DNA of 64,000 nucleotides from the NCBI GenBank assembly GCA_015143295.1, contig CM026559.1, positions 20,226,826 to 20,290,825 of the forward strand, written 5' to 3'. Below are positions 22,915 through 35,171 of this stretch, in pieces. A model generated the notes under the pieces. It saw only the letters and a program-made list of their open reading frames with translations, searched no databases and was not told the origin of the DNA. A program made the translations under genes and the position numbers. The number at the start of each line of letters is the position of its first letter. Position 1 is the stretch's first letter. This stretch comes from Tetracentron sinense (Eukaryota; Streptophyta; Magnoliopsida; Trochodendrales; Trochodendraceae).

Positions 22915-23499
22915 GTATCGCTACATCTTTGATCAAATGACTACTGGTGTTATGTAAATGAGTATACATCCATGAACCATAAAGTGATGAGTTGGGCACA
23001 GTATTGTATGTATGTGGAGAACTAGTACTATCGCCAACATAGTCAGGATAGAGATGGCTTCGAGCCTCCACGTAATTCCTTATGGTTCTGATTATAGTTC
23101 TTTTGGTGGGTTGGATTATTATTATGTATGTTTGTATTGTTATGAATCTTATGGATTATGAATTTATGATTGATTGATAAATGAATGAAACATTTTATGT
23201 AAGTTATGATTTAGGAATATGAATTAATCATACATTGTCGTCAACGCACATCTTTGCCTCCTCATTGCAACTTTTATGTAAATTGTTTTTTTTTTCATAT
23301 TTTTATTCATAAATATGTATTAACGTCTATTTTAAAATTTCTTACAGTTTCACTCCAAAATTCCATGTTTTGCCCCATTTTTTTTCCATCTTTCCAAAAC
23401 TCACTAATAAACTATATATCTTGCAATATATTTTCAATATATCTTTATCCCACCAATGCAACATGTCATGCGATATCGACATTTAGAAACTTGGACATG

Positions 23500-24742
23500 T
23501 TATACCAAAACCCCTACTTGGTAACTATGCTTTCCACTAAGTTTTGCTCAATCCCAACAATCTCTTCAAGTAGTAACCTCTTCTTGCCCCCAAGTTTCGC
23601 ACAAATGTACCTATTCCAAAACATTTTTTTAACTTTCAACCCTTTGAATTTTTTTACAAAATGGATGCAATCTATTTGCCGGAATAGGAGAAAGAGAATC
23701 ACCAGGAATCCACCAATTTTTAAAACCAGAGTCTTGGAGCCACATATTTTCAAACCAAAAGGCGAAAAGGAGAGAATCAATTCCTCAAACAATAATGTCC
23801 AAGAGAATGGGGGTTTGATCTGAAACCATGCAAGCAAAACTACATGAGAGACATCCAGAAAGTGTATTTTCCAATCTGCGGTAACAAAGAAATCTGTCCA
23901 GTTGCAAAATATAAGGTTCTCTTGATTGTTGGACCAAGTGCATAGTGCATAGTGCATAGTGCATAGTGCATAGTGTTGCACCAAACAATAAAGCAATCAA
24001 CTCCTTTTTTTTATTACAGAATCATTTCATACTTCTAGTGACTTTATTTCCACCGTTCTTCTAAAAGGAGAATTTAGAAGAACAGAAGTAAGTCCCAGTT
24101 CTTTATTGGGACCACAAACACATGCAAGAAGATCCATTCAACCTAGACTATGATTGAGTAAAGTTGCGTGGATACTGAAAACTTTCCTTCCGGTCCAGCA
24201 CTTGAATTGTTTCTTGCTTCCAGTCAAGCATGATTCCTTCATCCGTGATCTAGACTGGTAAGTAACACCACTTGAGGTTCGAATTTTCCATATTGGACTC
24301 AATAATCTCTTTGTTCACACTTGTTTGGAGGATCATAACATCAACCTTTTAAGATCTTGATAGCTCTTTCAATCAGACCGCCATTTCCTACTCTTCAGCC
24401 CCCTTATGTTCCACAAGATAGTTCTAATCTTAATTTTCTATGAGTTTTATCATCTCTGCCCATCCTGCATTGACCTTCCCCCTCCCCTCTTTACATCATA
24501 GTTTATTCTAAGGCCAGATCTAAGAGATCTCGAGATCCCCTTGCTCCTCTTCTCATCTTTCTTTCTTTCTCCTTGGTTGCCCTCTCCTCCATTGCTCGAA
24601 ATAGAAAAAAATTTACCCCCAACAATCGATTTAGGATAAGAATGTTGTTTTTCATCTATCAAGAAATCAATGCCTCCGTCTCCAACAAATTTTTCTCAGG
24701 GAGCTCAAGGGATATATGAGAAAGATCAATTATGGGTACTAA
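23500..24742 (-). mobile_element. Antisense LINE, endonuclease part
   Basis: The reverse strand encodes CNWTDFFVTADWKIHFLDVS and, in shifted frames, VSDQTPILLDI and FGLKICGSKTLVLKIGGF, the endonuclease C-terminus of plant L1 LINEs. It continues the LINE of 19640-21010. A (CATAGTG)n microsatellite lies at 23938-23975. Confidence 0.78.
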
Positions 24743-24750
24743 CCCATAAC

Positions 24751-25821
24751 CAAGGCATTAAACTTCAGTTTCAGTATAAACTTCATTCCCTATGGAAGTT
24801 GACACGTTTCGAGGAAATTTAAGGGAGTCCAAGGAAGTAATGAAAAAATTAAAGAAGTCTAGGAAACATCAAGGAAACATTGAAAATCTAAGATGAAACT
24901 TTAGAAATTTTATACTTACGCATAAATACATATCTAAATTCATTGTATTACTGATGCATGCATTTAGAATTCAAATGTGAGAATCATGTTAAGTGACATG
25001 CATTATTTATTTACTTGTCTGAGCTGTTATTTCTTCTTGATATTTCTCTATATTGTCAAATTTTTTAAACTATATTTTATCCTCTTTGTCAAGTGAAGGT
25101 GATATGTATTCTCTTTATTTTTTTATGATTATCCATGTTAATTGTTTTAAAAACCTGAAAAACTTATGAATGCACATTAAAGTTGATAAATAATTAAAAT
25201 TCAATTTAGTTTCTAAACCTATTTCAATCTGCAATTGATGAGCTCAATGTTTTTACAAGACTGAATTAATATGTGAAGAAGAGGAGATGGGTAGTTAAAT
25301 AATTATTGATTTATAAAATACTATTAAAAATCATTTAATTTTTTAATATTACTAAAAATCCCTTATCGGCATAATATACTGAGAACAAAATTATTAGAAT
25401 AATAATGTTATAATTTACAATAAGGTTAATGATAACCACACTATAATAATAAAATATGATTTATAATAAGGTTTATGCTAGCAACACTCTTTTAAAGCTA
25501 ATTATATTTATAATAAGGTTAATGCTAGGGACACATCTTTCTTTATGAAGAAAGTAAAGTTTAAAGTGAGTGGAACTAGCATTAATTTAAAAGGCCTTCA
25601 ATTTATAGACTTTTTTTTCACACTTCAGTTAAACTAAAGTTCTATATTTTCTCAACTTTTTTTTCCTGTTATAATTGAAGTTTCCAAAGTTCACCGAAGT
25701 TTATCGAAGTTTACCATGAAGTCCAATATTTTTAAAATACAAGCGCATTTTGCTTCGAACACCACGGAAGTTGACTCAATTCGATCAACTTCGGCGGAAT
25801 TGAGTCATTTTTGACACCATG
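24751..25821. mobile_element. hAT-like element with GAAGTT words, perfect 8-bp duplication (K)
   Basis: Flanked by CCCATAAC on both sides (24743-24750 and 25822-25829). The termini CAAGGCATTAAACTTC and, inverted, CATGGTGTCAAAAATGAC resemble the other CATRG-type ends. GAAGTT/AACTTC words concentrate toward both ends. The centre is AT-rich and non-coding. It interrupts the antisense LINE. Confidence 0.82.
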
Positions 25822-25829
25822 CCCATAAC

Positions 25830-27640
25830 TGATTACTTATTGGACTAACCCCTCTTCAAAGTCATCAAATGATATCTTTACGATTTGTACAACTGAATTC
25901 ATCCCCCCTCCATGCACGTGATTGCTTGTTGTATTGGGTGGAAGCCCAGCCCATTGTCTTCTTCAATCAACAAGTAATCTGGTTTCAAAGGAGAAATGTC
26001 ATGTCAAATACTTGGCATTATCACTAGTTGGCTTTCCAGATCCACTTCGATCTCATCATTAGATGGAATGATACCACCATAAGTATGGTCCTCTTTCTCC
26101 TTCAAAATCTCCTTTATTAGTGTGAGTGAACCTGCTTCTCCTTCTGGCATGAAATTCTTGATCAATATGAATAACCTGCTTCTGATGCATCAATATGGAG
26201 GACTTAGAATGTATGGGCTTCCTCTTAAAAGTGAGTTTCCAGATGAGCCCCTGACAGGAGAAGTATTGCTGCTTGTGTCCCAGCTGGATCCACTCTCCAC
26301 GAACCTTGTAATGCCCTTTCCTTATGTGAAAACGACTTCTCTATCCTTATCAGCTCGACTGCAGTCGCATGTCGGTCTATTTTAAAAATCTGAAACTCGT
26401 TGTACCTATCTTTCGTCCTCCTAACACATCCTTGTTCCGTTGGATCTCTGTTGGATGGGAGTCTAATGAAAAACTGATTCGTGTTTGTGGGGGCGGCTTC
26501 TCCTTAGGCTTGGTTTTTGCCATCCCCAACTGTTACCTTTACTTTAAAAAAAACAAATATAAAGTGCAGCATGATTCGGGTACACTCGTTATGTCCTTCC
26601 CTGACAGCTCAGTATGATAAGGATGTCATCTCATTATTGACTAGGTTTGGACTCCTGATTTACCACGAGTCGATTTTGCTAGTATATCTCGTTTCCTTCC
26701 TCCCTGAGTGGTATAAATCAATAAACCCCTTCAAAATTCTCAACTAAAATCCAGTATTCCATTGGCACTGCGTCGATGATTGAGGCTTCTGATCTTACCA
26801 GTGCTCTCTGGGGTCATAAGACACCTCAAAGTGTTCACTTGCAACACAAAGCAACATCATCAAAAGTGGAGCACTATTTTGGTTAGAAAGTTGATTAGAA
26901 TTTTGGAATGGTCCAGTGCCCATTTCTCGAGTTGTCGTGGGTTTTTCAAGATTGATGAAGCATCCATATAGCTCTCCGATGGCCTGAGCGGTAGGTACCA
27001 TACTCCATAGGTGTAGTAGTAGGCCATAAATCATGATTCTCTCTCCTAAGAAACGGAACCTGACCTCCCACTCCACAAATCTAAGATATCTCTGCGCAAC
27101 CTCTTGACGATAAATGCATTGGGAACTCCCTATTTTCTGGTTTCCATTCTTGCACCTCATTTCTAGATAGTGTTCCAGGTTCCACATCAAATCTCCCCAC
27201 TAAACATCTCTTGAGGAACATTGTGTCTGTTATTCCTATCTACTTCACCATGATCATAGACCCTTTCTCTATGACTCAGATGGAGCAGTCTCCACCCATT
27301 AGCCATGGAGATATAGGTGCAACTCATTGAAGCTTCTACTTCTGAAGTGGCCTCTCTATGACGTGGCCTCTCTATGACACAAGGGGTAGGCCTAGTTGTT
27401 CAGCAAACCTGTAGATGGTGTGGTATGCACTAGGCAGAGCTCTCTCTCTCTCTTATTCGGCTGGGCAGAGTGCCCCCTCTCTCACGCCCAAAACTTGTAT
27501 TATGTTTAAACGATATGGGATTATGACGGCCCCCCGCTGTCCAAAATCATGAAAAGTAGTAAATGGCTTGAATTCTCTTTTGTCCTTCCATTCAATTTCT
27601 AATATTCAATGGTTTTGTAGAATCCTAGCTCTCTATGTCC
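25830..27640 (-). mobile_element. Antisense LINE, ORF1-like part
   Basis: The reverse strand encodes WEVRFRFLGERIMIYGLLLH, then LWSMVPTAQAIGELYGCFIN, resembling the DUF4283-type ORF1 of plant L1 LINEs. It is the 5' portion of the LINE that continues at 24742 and 21010. A short duplication, GTGGCCTCTCTATGAC, is at 27346-27378. No polyA is expected at this end. Confidence 0.65.
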
Positions 27641-27971
27641 TCTTATTTTGTTCATGAAATCCTTAATCCCTAAATCATATGAGAATGTCAAGCAACATGT
27701 ATACCAGCAAATTAAAGAGAACACCCTGCTGTACAACATCATTTTCTGGTATCTAAGCTTTAGTCCTACATCAGGATGGGCGCAAGGAAAGAAGCATAAA
27801 TCCCTAGAAAAGAATCATTATCATCATCAATGCCTCATCCCAAATATTTGTGGTTGGCAACGTGAATCTTGTTTCCTCATTCAACTCTATTAAAAGACAT
27901 GATGCTCAAAATATAAATTCAGAATTGTTCATAAAAAATTATAAAAAACAAAAAGTGTTTCTGAATGGCAC
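27641..27971. other. Intron 5 next to exon 5
   Basis: Non-coding apart from the donor GTGCCA at its right edge. Nothing recognised. Confidence 0.5.
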
Positions 27972-28154
27972 CTTGGATGAGGACAAAGAATGACTGCCAG
28001 CTGCATAGGGGGTTTCGTCCTTAAAAAGATGTATCCCAGTTGGTGATGGAGTTTCTGATCCAAGATGACTCAAAGATGGAGATGCCCATGGAGGCCTGGC
28101 CCGCATATATGATTTTGCCACATCCACAGGTGAGCCAACTTCATCTTGAGTAAC
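27972..28154 (-). CDS. KAKU4: KAKU4-like exon 5 (GSPVDVAKSYMRARPPWASPS block)
   Basis: Exon 5 is 61 whole codons beginning VTQDEVGSPVDVAKSYM and continuing RARPPWASPS, a strongly conserved KAKU4 signature, then LGSETPSPTGIHLFKDETPY and a Ser-rich end finishing SSSK. The acceptor is ATGCAG. The donor is GTGCCA, weaker than the others, but the protein stops resembling the family right there. Both borders are phase 0, so skipping this exon would keep the frame. It stands alone between the 16.5-kb intron 4 and the 9.4-kb intron 5. Confidence 0.87.
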
Positions 28155-28861
28155 CTGCATTAGTAAGAATCAATATAAAAATTCGGCCAACTTGGCATTA
28201 CACATGTACAACACAAGCTGCTAAAATCTTATACTTTGCATTTCATTGTGCTTCATGTACACACGACGCATGAATCATGATGAGAATGTATGCACCAACA
28301 AGCCTATGCAACATATAACAATTAACAATATGGTCAAGAATATTCTTATCATGTTACTTATCAATTTAAATTCTATACCAGAAAACCTATGTAACCAATA
28401 CGCTCCATTTTCTAAATATATGGCATGTCAGACAGCCATGTTGTACTCTGTCTCAAACAGACACTAGAACTGTTATTCAATCAAATCTTTTATTATTTTT
28501 TCAAGTCAAACCTTGTTTCTAGTTAATTCTTATATATCAAAAATACAATGTTTATGTACATCAGCTTGTCAAAGTGCAATTCGTATTCTACATTTGTAAG
28601 ATATGTTACTTTGACCATTCAAAACCCTAGGTACCCATCTATCTGGATGCTACACAATAAGGGTATCTAATCCATGTCAAATATGCACTAGCCAATAGCC
28701 ATACCCAAAAACCATAAAGTTTTAAGTAAAAATAAAAAAGTATAAATGTGTTTTAAAGAATCAAAATATTTAGTAATATAATATAAACATTGGAACATAT
28801 CAACATAATAACTATATTGCAGTGTCACAGTATCCCTACCATTTGGGGTTTGAGCCATAAT
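28155..28861. other. Intron 4 next to exon 5
   Basis: AT-rich. It holds only the exon 5 acceptor and branch region. Confidence 0.5.
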
Positions 28862-29110
28862 CATAGTTACCAAAGTGAGAAGCGAAAACGATAAGCAAAG
28901 CAAAAGCGAGAAACGGGAAGTGAGAGGGGGGGAAGAGGGGCGAAATGCCTTTTCCCCTCCTCACCAAGGAGGGGTTATTTTCCTAGTTTACCGTGTTTAG
29001 CCAGTGGCTTCAGGGTGTATTCACGTTTGGCATATGCCTACTCCAACTAATATCTAGTGGATGATATTCCTATACAATGGAGGAACTTTAGGGAATCTTT
29101 GGGGATATAA
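28862..29110. repeat. Single arm of an AAGCGA-word element
   Basis: It starts CATAGTTACCAAAGTGAGAA and has AAGCGAAAACGA/AAGCGAG words, like the element at 29216-29600 but without a partner arm or target duplication. Probably a truncated copy. Confidence 0.55.
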
Positions 29111-29117
29111 GCCTATA

Positions 29118-30419
29118 CAGGGGTGGAGCCATGGCCCCCCCAAATTTTTTGTAATATTAATATATTGTATGTAGAATTTTTTTTTAAATACATAATATGT
29201 AAAGTTTGTATATAGCATAGTTGCCGGGAAGCTATGTACAAGGTGGGGAGCTCGCTTCCCAGGAAGCTCGTTTCCCAAACTCGCTTCCATCAATTCTCAT
29301 TTAGTAGTCAAGGGGGTTATGTATTTACTATTTAGGAAGCAATGGGATAGACCTGAGTCTAAAGCCTACGACATATATCCTAAGCAAGTATTGTTGAATT
29401 GAAACCTAAGACTCTTAAGGCACCTACTTCTCCACAAATATCTCATATAAAATAAATTTAAGGTATGACCGGTCATCCTAATATAATGGGAATGAGGCAC
29501 CTATATCTATTTCTCGCTTCCCGTTTCCTAAGGATTTTTTTAGCCTCGTTTCCCGCTTACGCTTCGCTTCTCGCTTTTGCTTCACGATTTGGTAACTATG
29601 ATATATAGTGCCCCCCAAAAATTATATATATATTGTAAAATTTTCTATATTTATAAAATAAAGGGATTGATTCTTTATGTGTCCTTTTTAACCCTAGTGA
29701 AGATTTAATATCTTAGGAGTTAGTTTTTCTTAATAAAAACCAAGGGTAGATGTATAAACCCTAGGGGCGAATCTTAAATAAAGTTAATGGGTGTTAAAAG
29801 GGACATGTGTCAAGTAGGGGAGAACTGCGCGTTCCACTAAACACGGATCGCTAGAGTGAAAAAACAATCTCCAAATATAAAAATAAAAGTACATAAATAT
29901 AAAGTAATTTTAGAGTAGTGTATAAAAATATAATAATTTTATAGTGATTAGCCCACCCCGCATTTGACTACATAATCAAATGCCTTCCCATTTGATTCCC
30001 TTTAACTGTGGCTAAGCTTAACCAACTTAAAGTTATTGTTTTTTTAATTTTTTTCTAAAAACCAAGGTTAAATGGATGAACCCTAGCATGAGTGAATCTT
30101 AATCACAATTAGTGGGTATTAAAAAGGAGGGCAGGAACCAAGAAGACTGACATTTCGTTACATAATGGAAATGCGCGGTAAATTAAGCATTTTCCTTAAT
30201 TTTAGTTATATAATGACTTTATCAAAAGGGAGGCCGATGTTAAATTTTCTTGTTATTGGACCCCTTTTGGAATGCAACATTAACAAATTTTATGACCACA
30301 ATGGACCCAATACACAAAAAAAAATTCTTGGGGGCTACACTCCATACCCAAACCCCATTAATTTTCTTGATATAAGTACTTCGAATCCCCCAAAGAAAAA
30401 TCCTTGGCTCCGCCCCCTG
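29118..30419. mobile_element. hAT MITE with CAGGGGYGGAGCCA termini, perfect duplication (L)
   Basis: Terminal inverted repeats CAGGGGTGGAGCCATGG and, inverted, CAGGGGGCGGAGCCAAGG. Perfect 8-bp target duplication AGCCTATA (29110-29117 and 30420-30427). CAGGGGCGGAGCCA is a widespread plant hAT-MITE terminus. Inside are the AAGCGA element (29216-29600) and two CACCCAC-type foldback pieces. Confidence 0.88.
29216..29600. mobile_element. AAGCGA-word foldback element (A) nested in MITE L
   Basis: Ends CATAGTTGCCGGGAAGC and, inverted, CATAGTTACCAAATCG. Flanks GTATATAG (29208-29215) and ATATATAG (29601-29608) are an 8-bp duplication with one mismatch. The arms repeat CGCTTCC/AAGCGAG words in opposite orientation. 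Confidence 0.82.
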
Positions 30420-30427
30420 AGCCTATA

Positions 30428-30984
30428 TCATTGCTTTACAAAATTTCAACTTTTGTGGTATATATAAAGATCGAATATTCGAGTGAGAATTCTTTATTCA
30501 ATAAAGAGAGGTTCATAAATAAAAAATAAAGTGATTACAGAGAGGAGGGGAATGAAAGAATTTTCCAAAAAAACAAAAACTCAAGACTCACAAGAGATGA
30601 TATAACCATAATAACAAAGTTCTTTGATTTTTTTTCAAAAAGTCCTGAAATGCATATTTTTTCATTGAACCATTAATTTACGAAGTATTCGCGAATTTTG
30701 AAAATAATTGTGAATTAAAGTATTAAACACAAATAATTCACTACTTTTAAAAAAAGTCCCGAATAAATATTTAATATATGAAATACACTTGTTTATAGTT
30801 TTCCAAAATTAGTAATCTTAATTTATATTCTTTCATATCTTGTCCAACATTTTCCTGAATTGTTTCGAATTTTGTCGATTTTTCCCGAAATTTTCACTAG
30901 ACGAATACTTACCAAACTTTTATTAGTTACACATATAACTCCATCTATATACAAACCCTGAGCTTCTAGATCCCGAGAACTACT
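30428..30984. other. Intron 4, unassigned
   Basis: AT-rich. TCCCGAAT-type words at about 30640-30910 resemble the interior of the MITE at 14688, but no ends were found. Confidence 0.4.
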
Positions 30985-32830
30985 TCAAAAGCGCCGCCCA
31001 ACTACTCAAGGCTCAATCCTAAATAATCCTACAGTTCCTTTCCTTCCAAAGTCCCCAATAGCTCCAGAGGCTTTCCTCTGCACCCCAAAAACTCAAAACG
31101 ACCTCGAAGCCAAGAGAACAAAATCTCACCTGCCTTTTTGTGGGAAAATCACATAACCCAAAGAGGGGAAAGAACAAACTCTAAACGACCTGAACCACAA
31201 GGAAATGGATTAGAAAATGGAACACATCCTCTTCCGCCTCACGCAACATTTATTCGATAACAACATACCCCTACACCCAATAGGACCTTCAAGCCAAGAG
31301 AGCAAAATTTCACTAGCCTCTTTGAAGAGAAACCAAGACAAGCTGAAGAGGGGGGAGGGGATAAATACCAAATGACCTGAGCCATCAGGCAATTGACTAA
31401 AAGATAAGTATCACCCTCCTCCGCCTCTCTAGTCTCTACACATGCAACATCTATTTAAGATCAACATACCCCAATTCCCAACTTTTGTTGACAATCAGAA
31501 GAGTCCTCCGAATATTCTGGTCTTGGTTCAGTTATCAGTTGAAGATCTTCAACACCAAGGATTCTATCTAAAACTGAAGACTATAAAAATGATTTTAAGT
31601 TTCACCTCAGACTGGTCCAGAGCCCTCCAAATCTTCCAAAACTAGAGGTTCCTAAAAAGAAACTACTCTGCTTAAATATGCCCATTGAAGTCCTTGGTAG
31701 TAAACATCCCCTTGTGGTTACATATACAAGTCCAAACAAGAATATCAGTTCTAACCAGATTGATCTTGATCTTTAGATAGGTTGTCTAAAAGAAGTAAGC
31801 ATTCTTTAATCTCTCTAAGGTTCGTGCAGAAAATGATACTCCAAATAGTATCCCCACTCCTATCCGCATAAAGATCGTGAACCAAAGCCTCTATAGAGGA
31901 GGCGAGCCTATAGAGGATCATACAGATCACAGAGTCTACATAACTCACCTCCAATCATCTTCCCCGAAATGGACTTTATCTCCACTCACTACCACAAATC
32001 TAGTATGCTCCAACAACGGGTGTCTTTGAACTTCAAAATCCCTTTCCACACACCAATCCCATTAGAGCAAGAGACTCATTTAGGATCCCAATTTTTGTTG
32101 GATGCACAAACTTAGTGCCCCACAACTTTCCACTATAGAGCCCTATCCATATTGCCAAAGCAATAAAGCCATTTCCCCAACAGAACCCTGTTCATGCTGC
32201 ACAATCTTCTAAGCCCCAAACTTCCACACTCCTGTGAACAGCATACCCAGTCTCACTTGACTGAGTAGAATCTTGTTCTACCTCGGTATCTCCTATCCAT
32301 TCTACAAGAAGGCCCTTTAGAGTTTCTCAATGCAGTTACGTAGAAAAACAATAGGCTAGCCAAGATGCTTTTGATTAGAGTTATTCTCCCACCCAAGGGC
32401 ATGTAACTCTTCTTTCAGCAGGTCTGCCCTTTGTCCACCCTCTCAATCACGCATCCCAAATACCTTTGGCCAAAGGCCTCGCTCCTAGAGGTAGGCCAAG
32501 GTACTTGGAAAGAAATCTACCAAGATGGCATCCCAAGACATGAGCACCATCAGCAAACAATCCATCCTCATCTTCCCCAATGCCAATCAAAGTGCATTTA
32601 TTAAGATTGACATGTATATCAGAAGACAGCTCCGAAGAACCTAAGGACTGCCCAGTAGCCTCTAACTAATCTCTACGCACATCCAAGAAAATCAATGTAT
32701 TGTCCATGCACTGGAGGTGTGTAATCCAAGGCCCATCTAGACTTGTCTGGAAACCCCAAATGAAAACGAGATTTTCAACCTTCTTCATCATCCTAATCAA
32801 GGACTCCAACGTATTTGAGAATAGCTTAAT
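30985..32830 (-). mobile_element. Antisense LINE fragment with internal duplication
   Basis: The reverse strand reads SDIHVNLNKCTLIGIGEDED, then LGCHLGRFLSKYLGLPLGAR, and later GLEDC..TGFCWGNGF, the 3' half of L1 reverse transcriptase. 31099-31270 and 31288-31470 are diverged tandem copies of one zinc-finger-proximal segment. Stops and frameshifts throughout. Confidence 0.75.
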
Positions 32831-34785
32831 AAGTTTCATGTCAAATACAAATCGCTTTTAAGGCTAATTGTTGACAGGGGTATTTATGATATTTCATGTT
32901 AATTAAACAATGTATTATGCGTAAAGCCGAGTCTATTACGCGGAATACACATACGGCTAAATGTGTAATTCCCCACTTTAGTCATTATTAAACAAGAAAG
33001 GAGAGATGTGAATCACAATTACAATCTCTTTAATCCCTCTTTCCCTCCTCTTCTTCCTCTTTCTATTCTTTTTCTTCTTCCTCTTTCTACTTGGTATCAA
33101 AGCACCATTGTTACAAATCTCCTGAGAAATACCGAGAAAAACAATTAAAATTTAAAACTCCGACTTTATCGCAATTTTTTAAACCTCACGAAAAATACAA
33201 TTTTCTTTTTTTATCGCATATACATCGCGAAATTGTTGAGATTTAACCGATATTTTAAAAATATTTCAAGAAATACCCAATATTACTAATTTGATGGATT
33301 TAAAAAATGGTGATATTTATTATTATTTTTTACAAATTTAATTAATCATTGCCGCAATTAGCCGAGAGATACCCCAAAAAACTCTAGATTTTAAAATCTC
33401 TCGAGAAAAACTTCGGCCAATAAAAACCCGAGAACGAGATTTATAACACCGAGAGTAAGTCGATTGGACTTTAGTTTGAGTTTTTTCTTTCAATCTCATT
33501 TTTCCGGCGGGTGGCAGTGCCTCCCTTCGAGCCTCACCTCCATTTCTCTTTTTTTTTAGTTCTAAAGCTATAATCATCACCAAATTCTACTTGAAATCTC
33601 TCTATACATTAATACCTCCAAATTCCTTTTTTCGAACAACCGGCTTCTTTTTATGTGCTATTGGGAGAGATCATAATGGTCTAATCTAAAGGGCCATTGG
33701 CTCCGACAGACTCTAAGATGAGCGACTGCTATATGATGGACTTCACAGATAGGTGGTGACCACCAACATACACGATTGGATGTTCCAATGACTTATCAAC
33801 GAAGATAAAATGATTATGGGCTTCTTGTTGTAACCAATTGCACGATTCATCTTTAAAGGACCATGCAATTGCGAGAGGGTGTTAACGATAATCTTAGAGA
33901 ATTAATAGAGTAATGTAATAAGGTGAGATGGGATACGCAGGTAAATTTGAATTAATTAGATTAAGTTTGATTGAGATTTATTTCTATCCCTACACGTTCT
34001 CATCCTAATATAAACTCTATGGGCCAATGTAAAGATCATTCAAGATTTATCAAAAAACCTATTTTCTATCAAGGCCTGCATTTTTTTCTTTTTTTATAGC
34101 ATGAATAGTGCTGTGAATAGTGTCGTCTGAATATTGAACAGTGTCACATGAATAATGTCGAGTGAATCAGTCCCTTGGTGTTGTTTGACTACAAATCTGG
34201 TACGACCTTAATTTGGTGAATTTGGAATATTTTCTGGGGATTTTTGAAGCATCTAAGACTATGGTTTCTTCCCTAGAATGATTCTTTGAAAAAAAAATCA
34301 GATTTAAATAATTCGAGTAAAAGAATTTCTTGTAGTCTTGATAGAACCCTAAATCTATCATGTTTTATTAGATTTGGTATTTGAAATGTGTGGATATAGT
34401 ACCTCTAAAAAACAATGGGTTTTTTAAGGATCTACAAGTGTTTTTCACTAATGTTTGCGGAAAGGGTTTGATTCTGAGAACCATAAAGTGATTGTTCATA
34501 TGTTGTTTTGTATAAAACAACCCTATTAAACCTTAGTAAGAGGTGTTGAAGGTGATGATTATTGCTGTCTTTTACTGGAAAAAGTTGTTATTGACGTAGT
34601 TGGTCTTGTTTGCGGAAAGAGTATTTCCTTTTGAAGTGGTACACTTTTTTTGGTATTTTTTAAGGCTGTCGGCTTTCGAAAATTTTGATATTTCCTCATC
34701 CACCCCTCGAGATCCAAATATTAGTGACCCTCCTATGGAAACCCCTAAGTTTCAAATTACTATTGTAAAACTGGATAGAAAAAAC

Positions 34786-35171
34786 CATAGTTCGAAATCT
34801 CAGCGAGTCATCCGAGTAACTCGGCCGAGTTACCCGACTCGATTGAATTTCAAATCGAGTCGCCTCAAAACTCGAAGGAGACACTATTTTCCAAGTTACT
34901 CGGGTGACTCAGTCGAGTCAAGCCGAGTTTTTCGACTTGCTAGACTAGGTCAAGTCACAGAAGAGAATTTTTTTCATTTTTTAAACTTAAACTCAAAAGT
35001 CACTATTTTTAAGGTTGTAAAACCAACGTACTTTAAGTTTTTTAACCCAGGTTTTTCAAGTTATTTTGCATATATATTCCGAGTTGGACTGAGTCGAGTT
35101 TTTTTCGAGTTTTCTAAATTACTCAACCTAGCTAACTTTCGAGTCGAGTCGAGTCGAGTTTTTGAACCATG
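34786..35171. mobile_element. CGAGT-word foldback element, perfect 8-bp duplication (B)
   Basis: Flanked by GAAAAAAC on both sides (34778-34785 and 35172-35179). Ends CATAGTTCGAAATCTC and, inverted, CATGGTTCAAAAACTCG. The left arm repeats CGAGTAACTCGG-type words and the right arm (CGAGT)n. The long ORFs over it are products of the repeats. Confidence 0.88.

Larger units (their letters stand above)
21010..23485. mobile_element. hAT-like element, second copy (I), holding a Tekay LTR
   Basis: The segments on either side of the LTR match copy H: GTGCCAGTGACAATT..CCACTGATG on the left and GTGATGAGTTGGGC..GTGGAGAAC plus GTCAACGCACATCTTTGCC on the right. It ends in GATATCGACATTTAGAAACT. It interrupts the antisense LINE. 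The left end is eroded and placed only approximately. Confidence 0.7.

Noticed and set aside
23254-23823. 189-residue ORF on the plus strand
   Set aside because: It crosses the border between the hAT-like copy and the antisense LINE endonuclease; no coherent protein.
28862-29600. One 740-bp AAGCGA element from the first CATAGTTACC to the last GGTAACTATG
   Set aside because: The flanks do not match, and it would interleave with the MITE at 29118-30419; the inner pair 29216-29600 has a matching 8-bp duplication instead.
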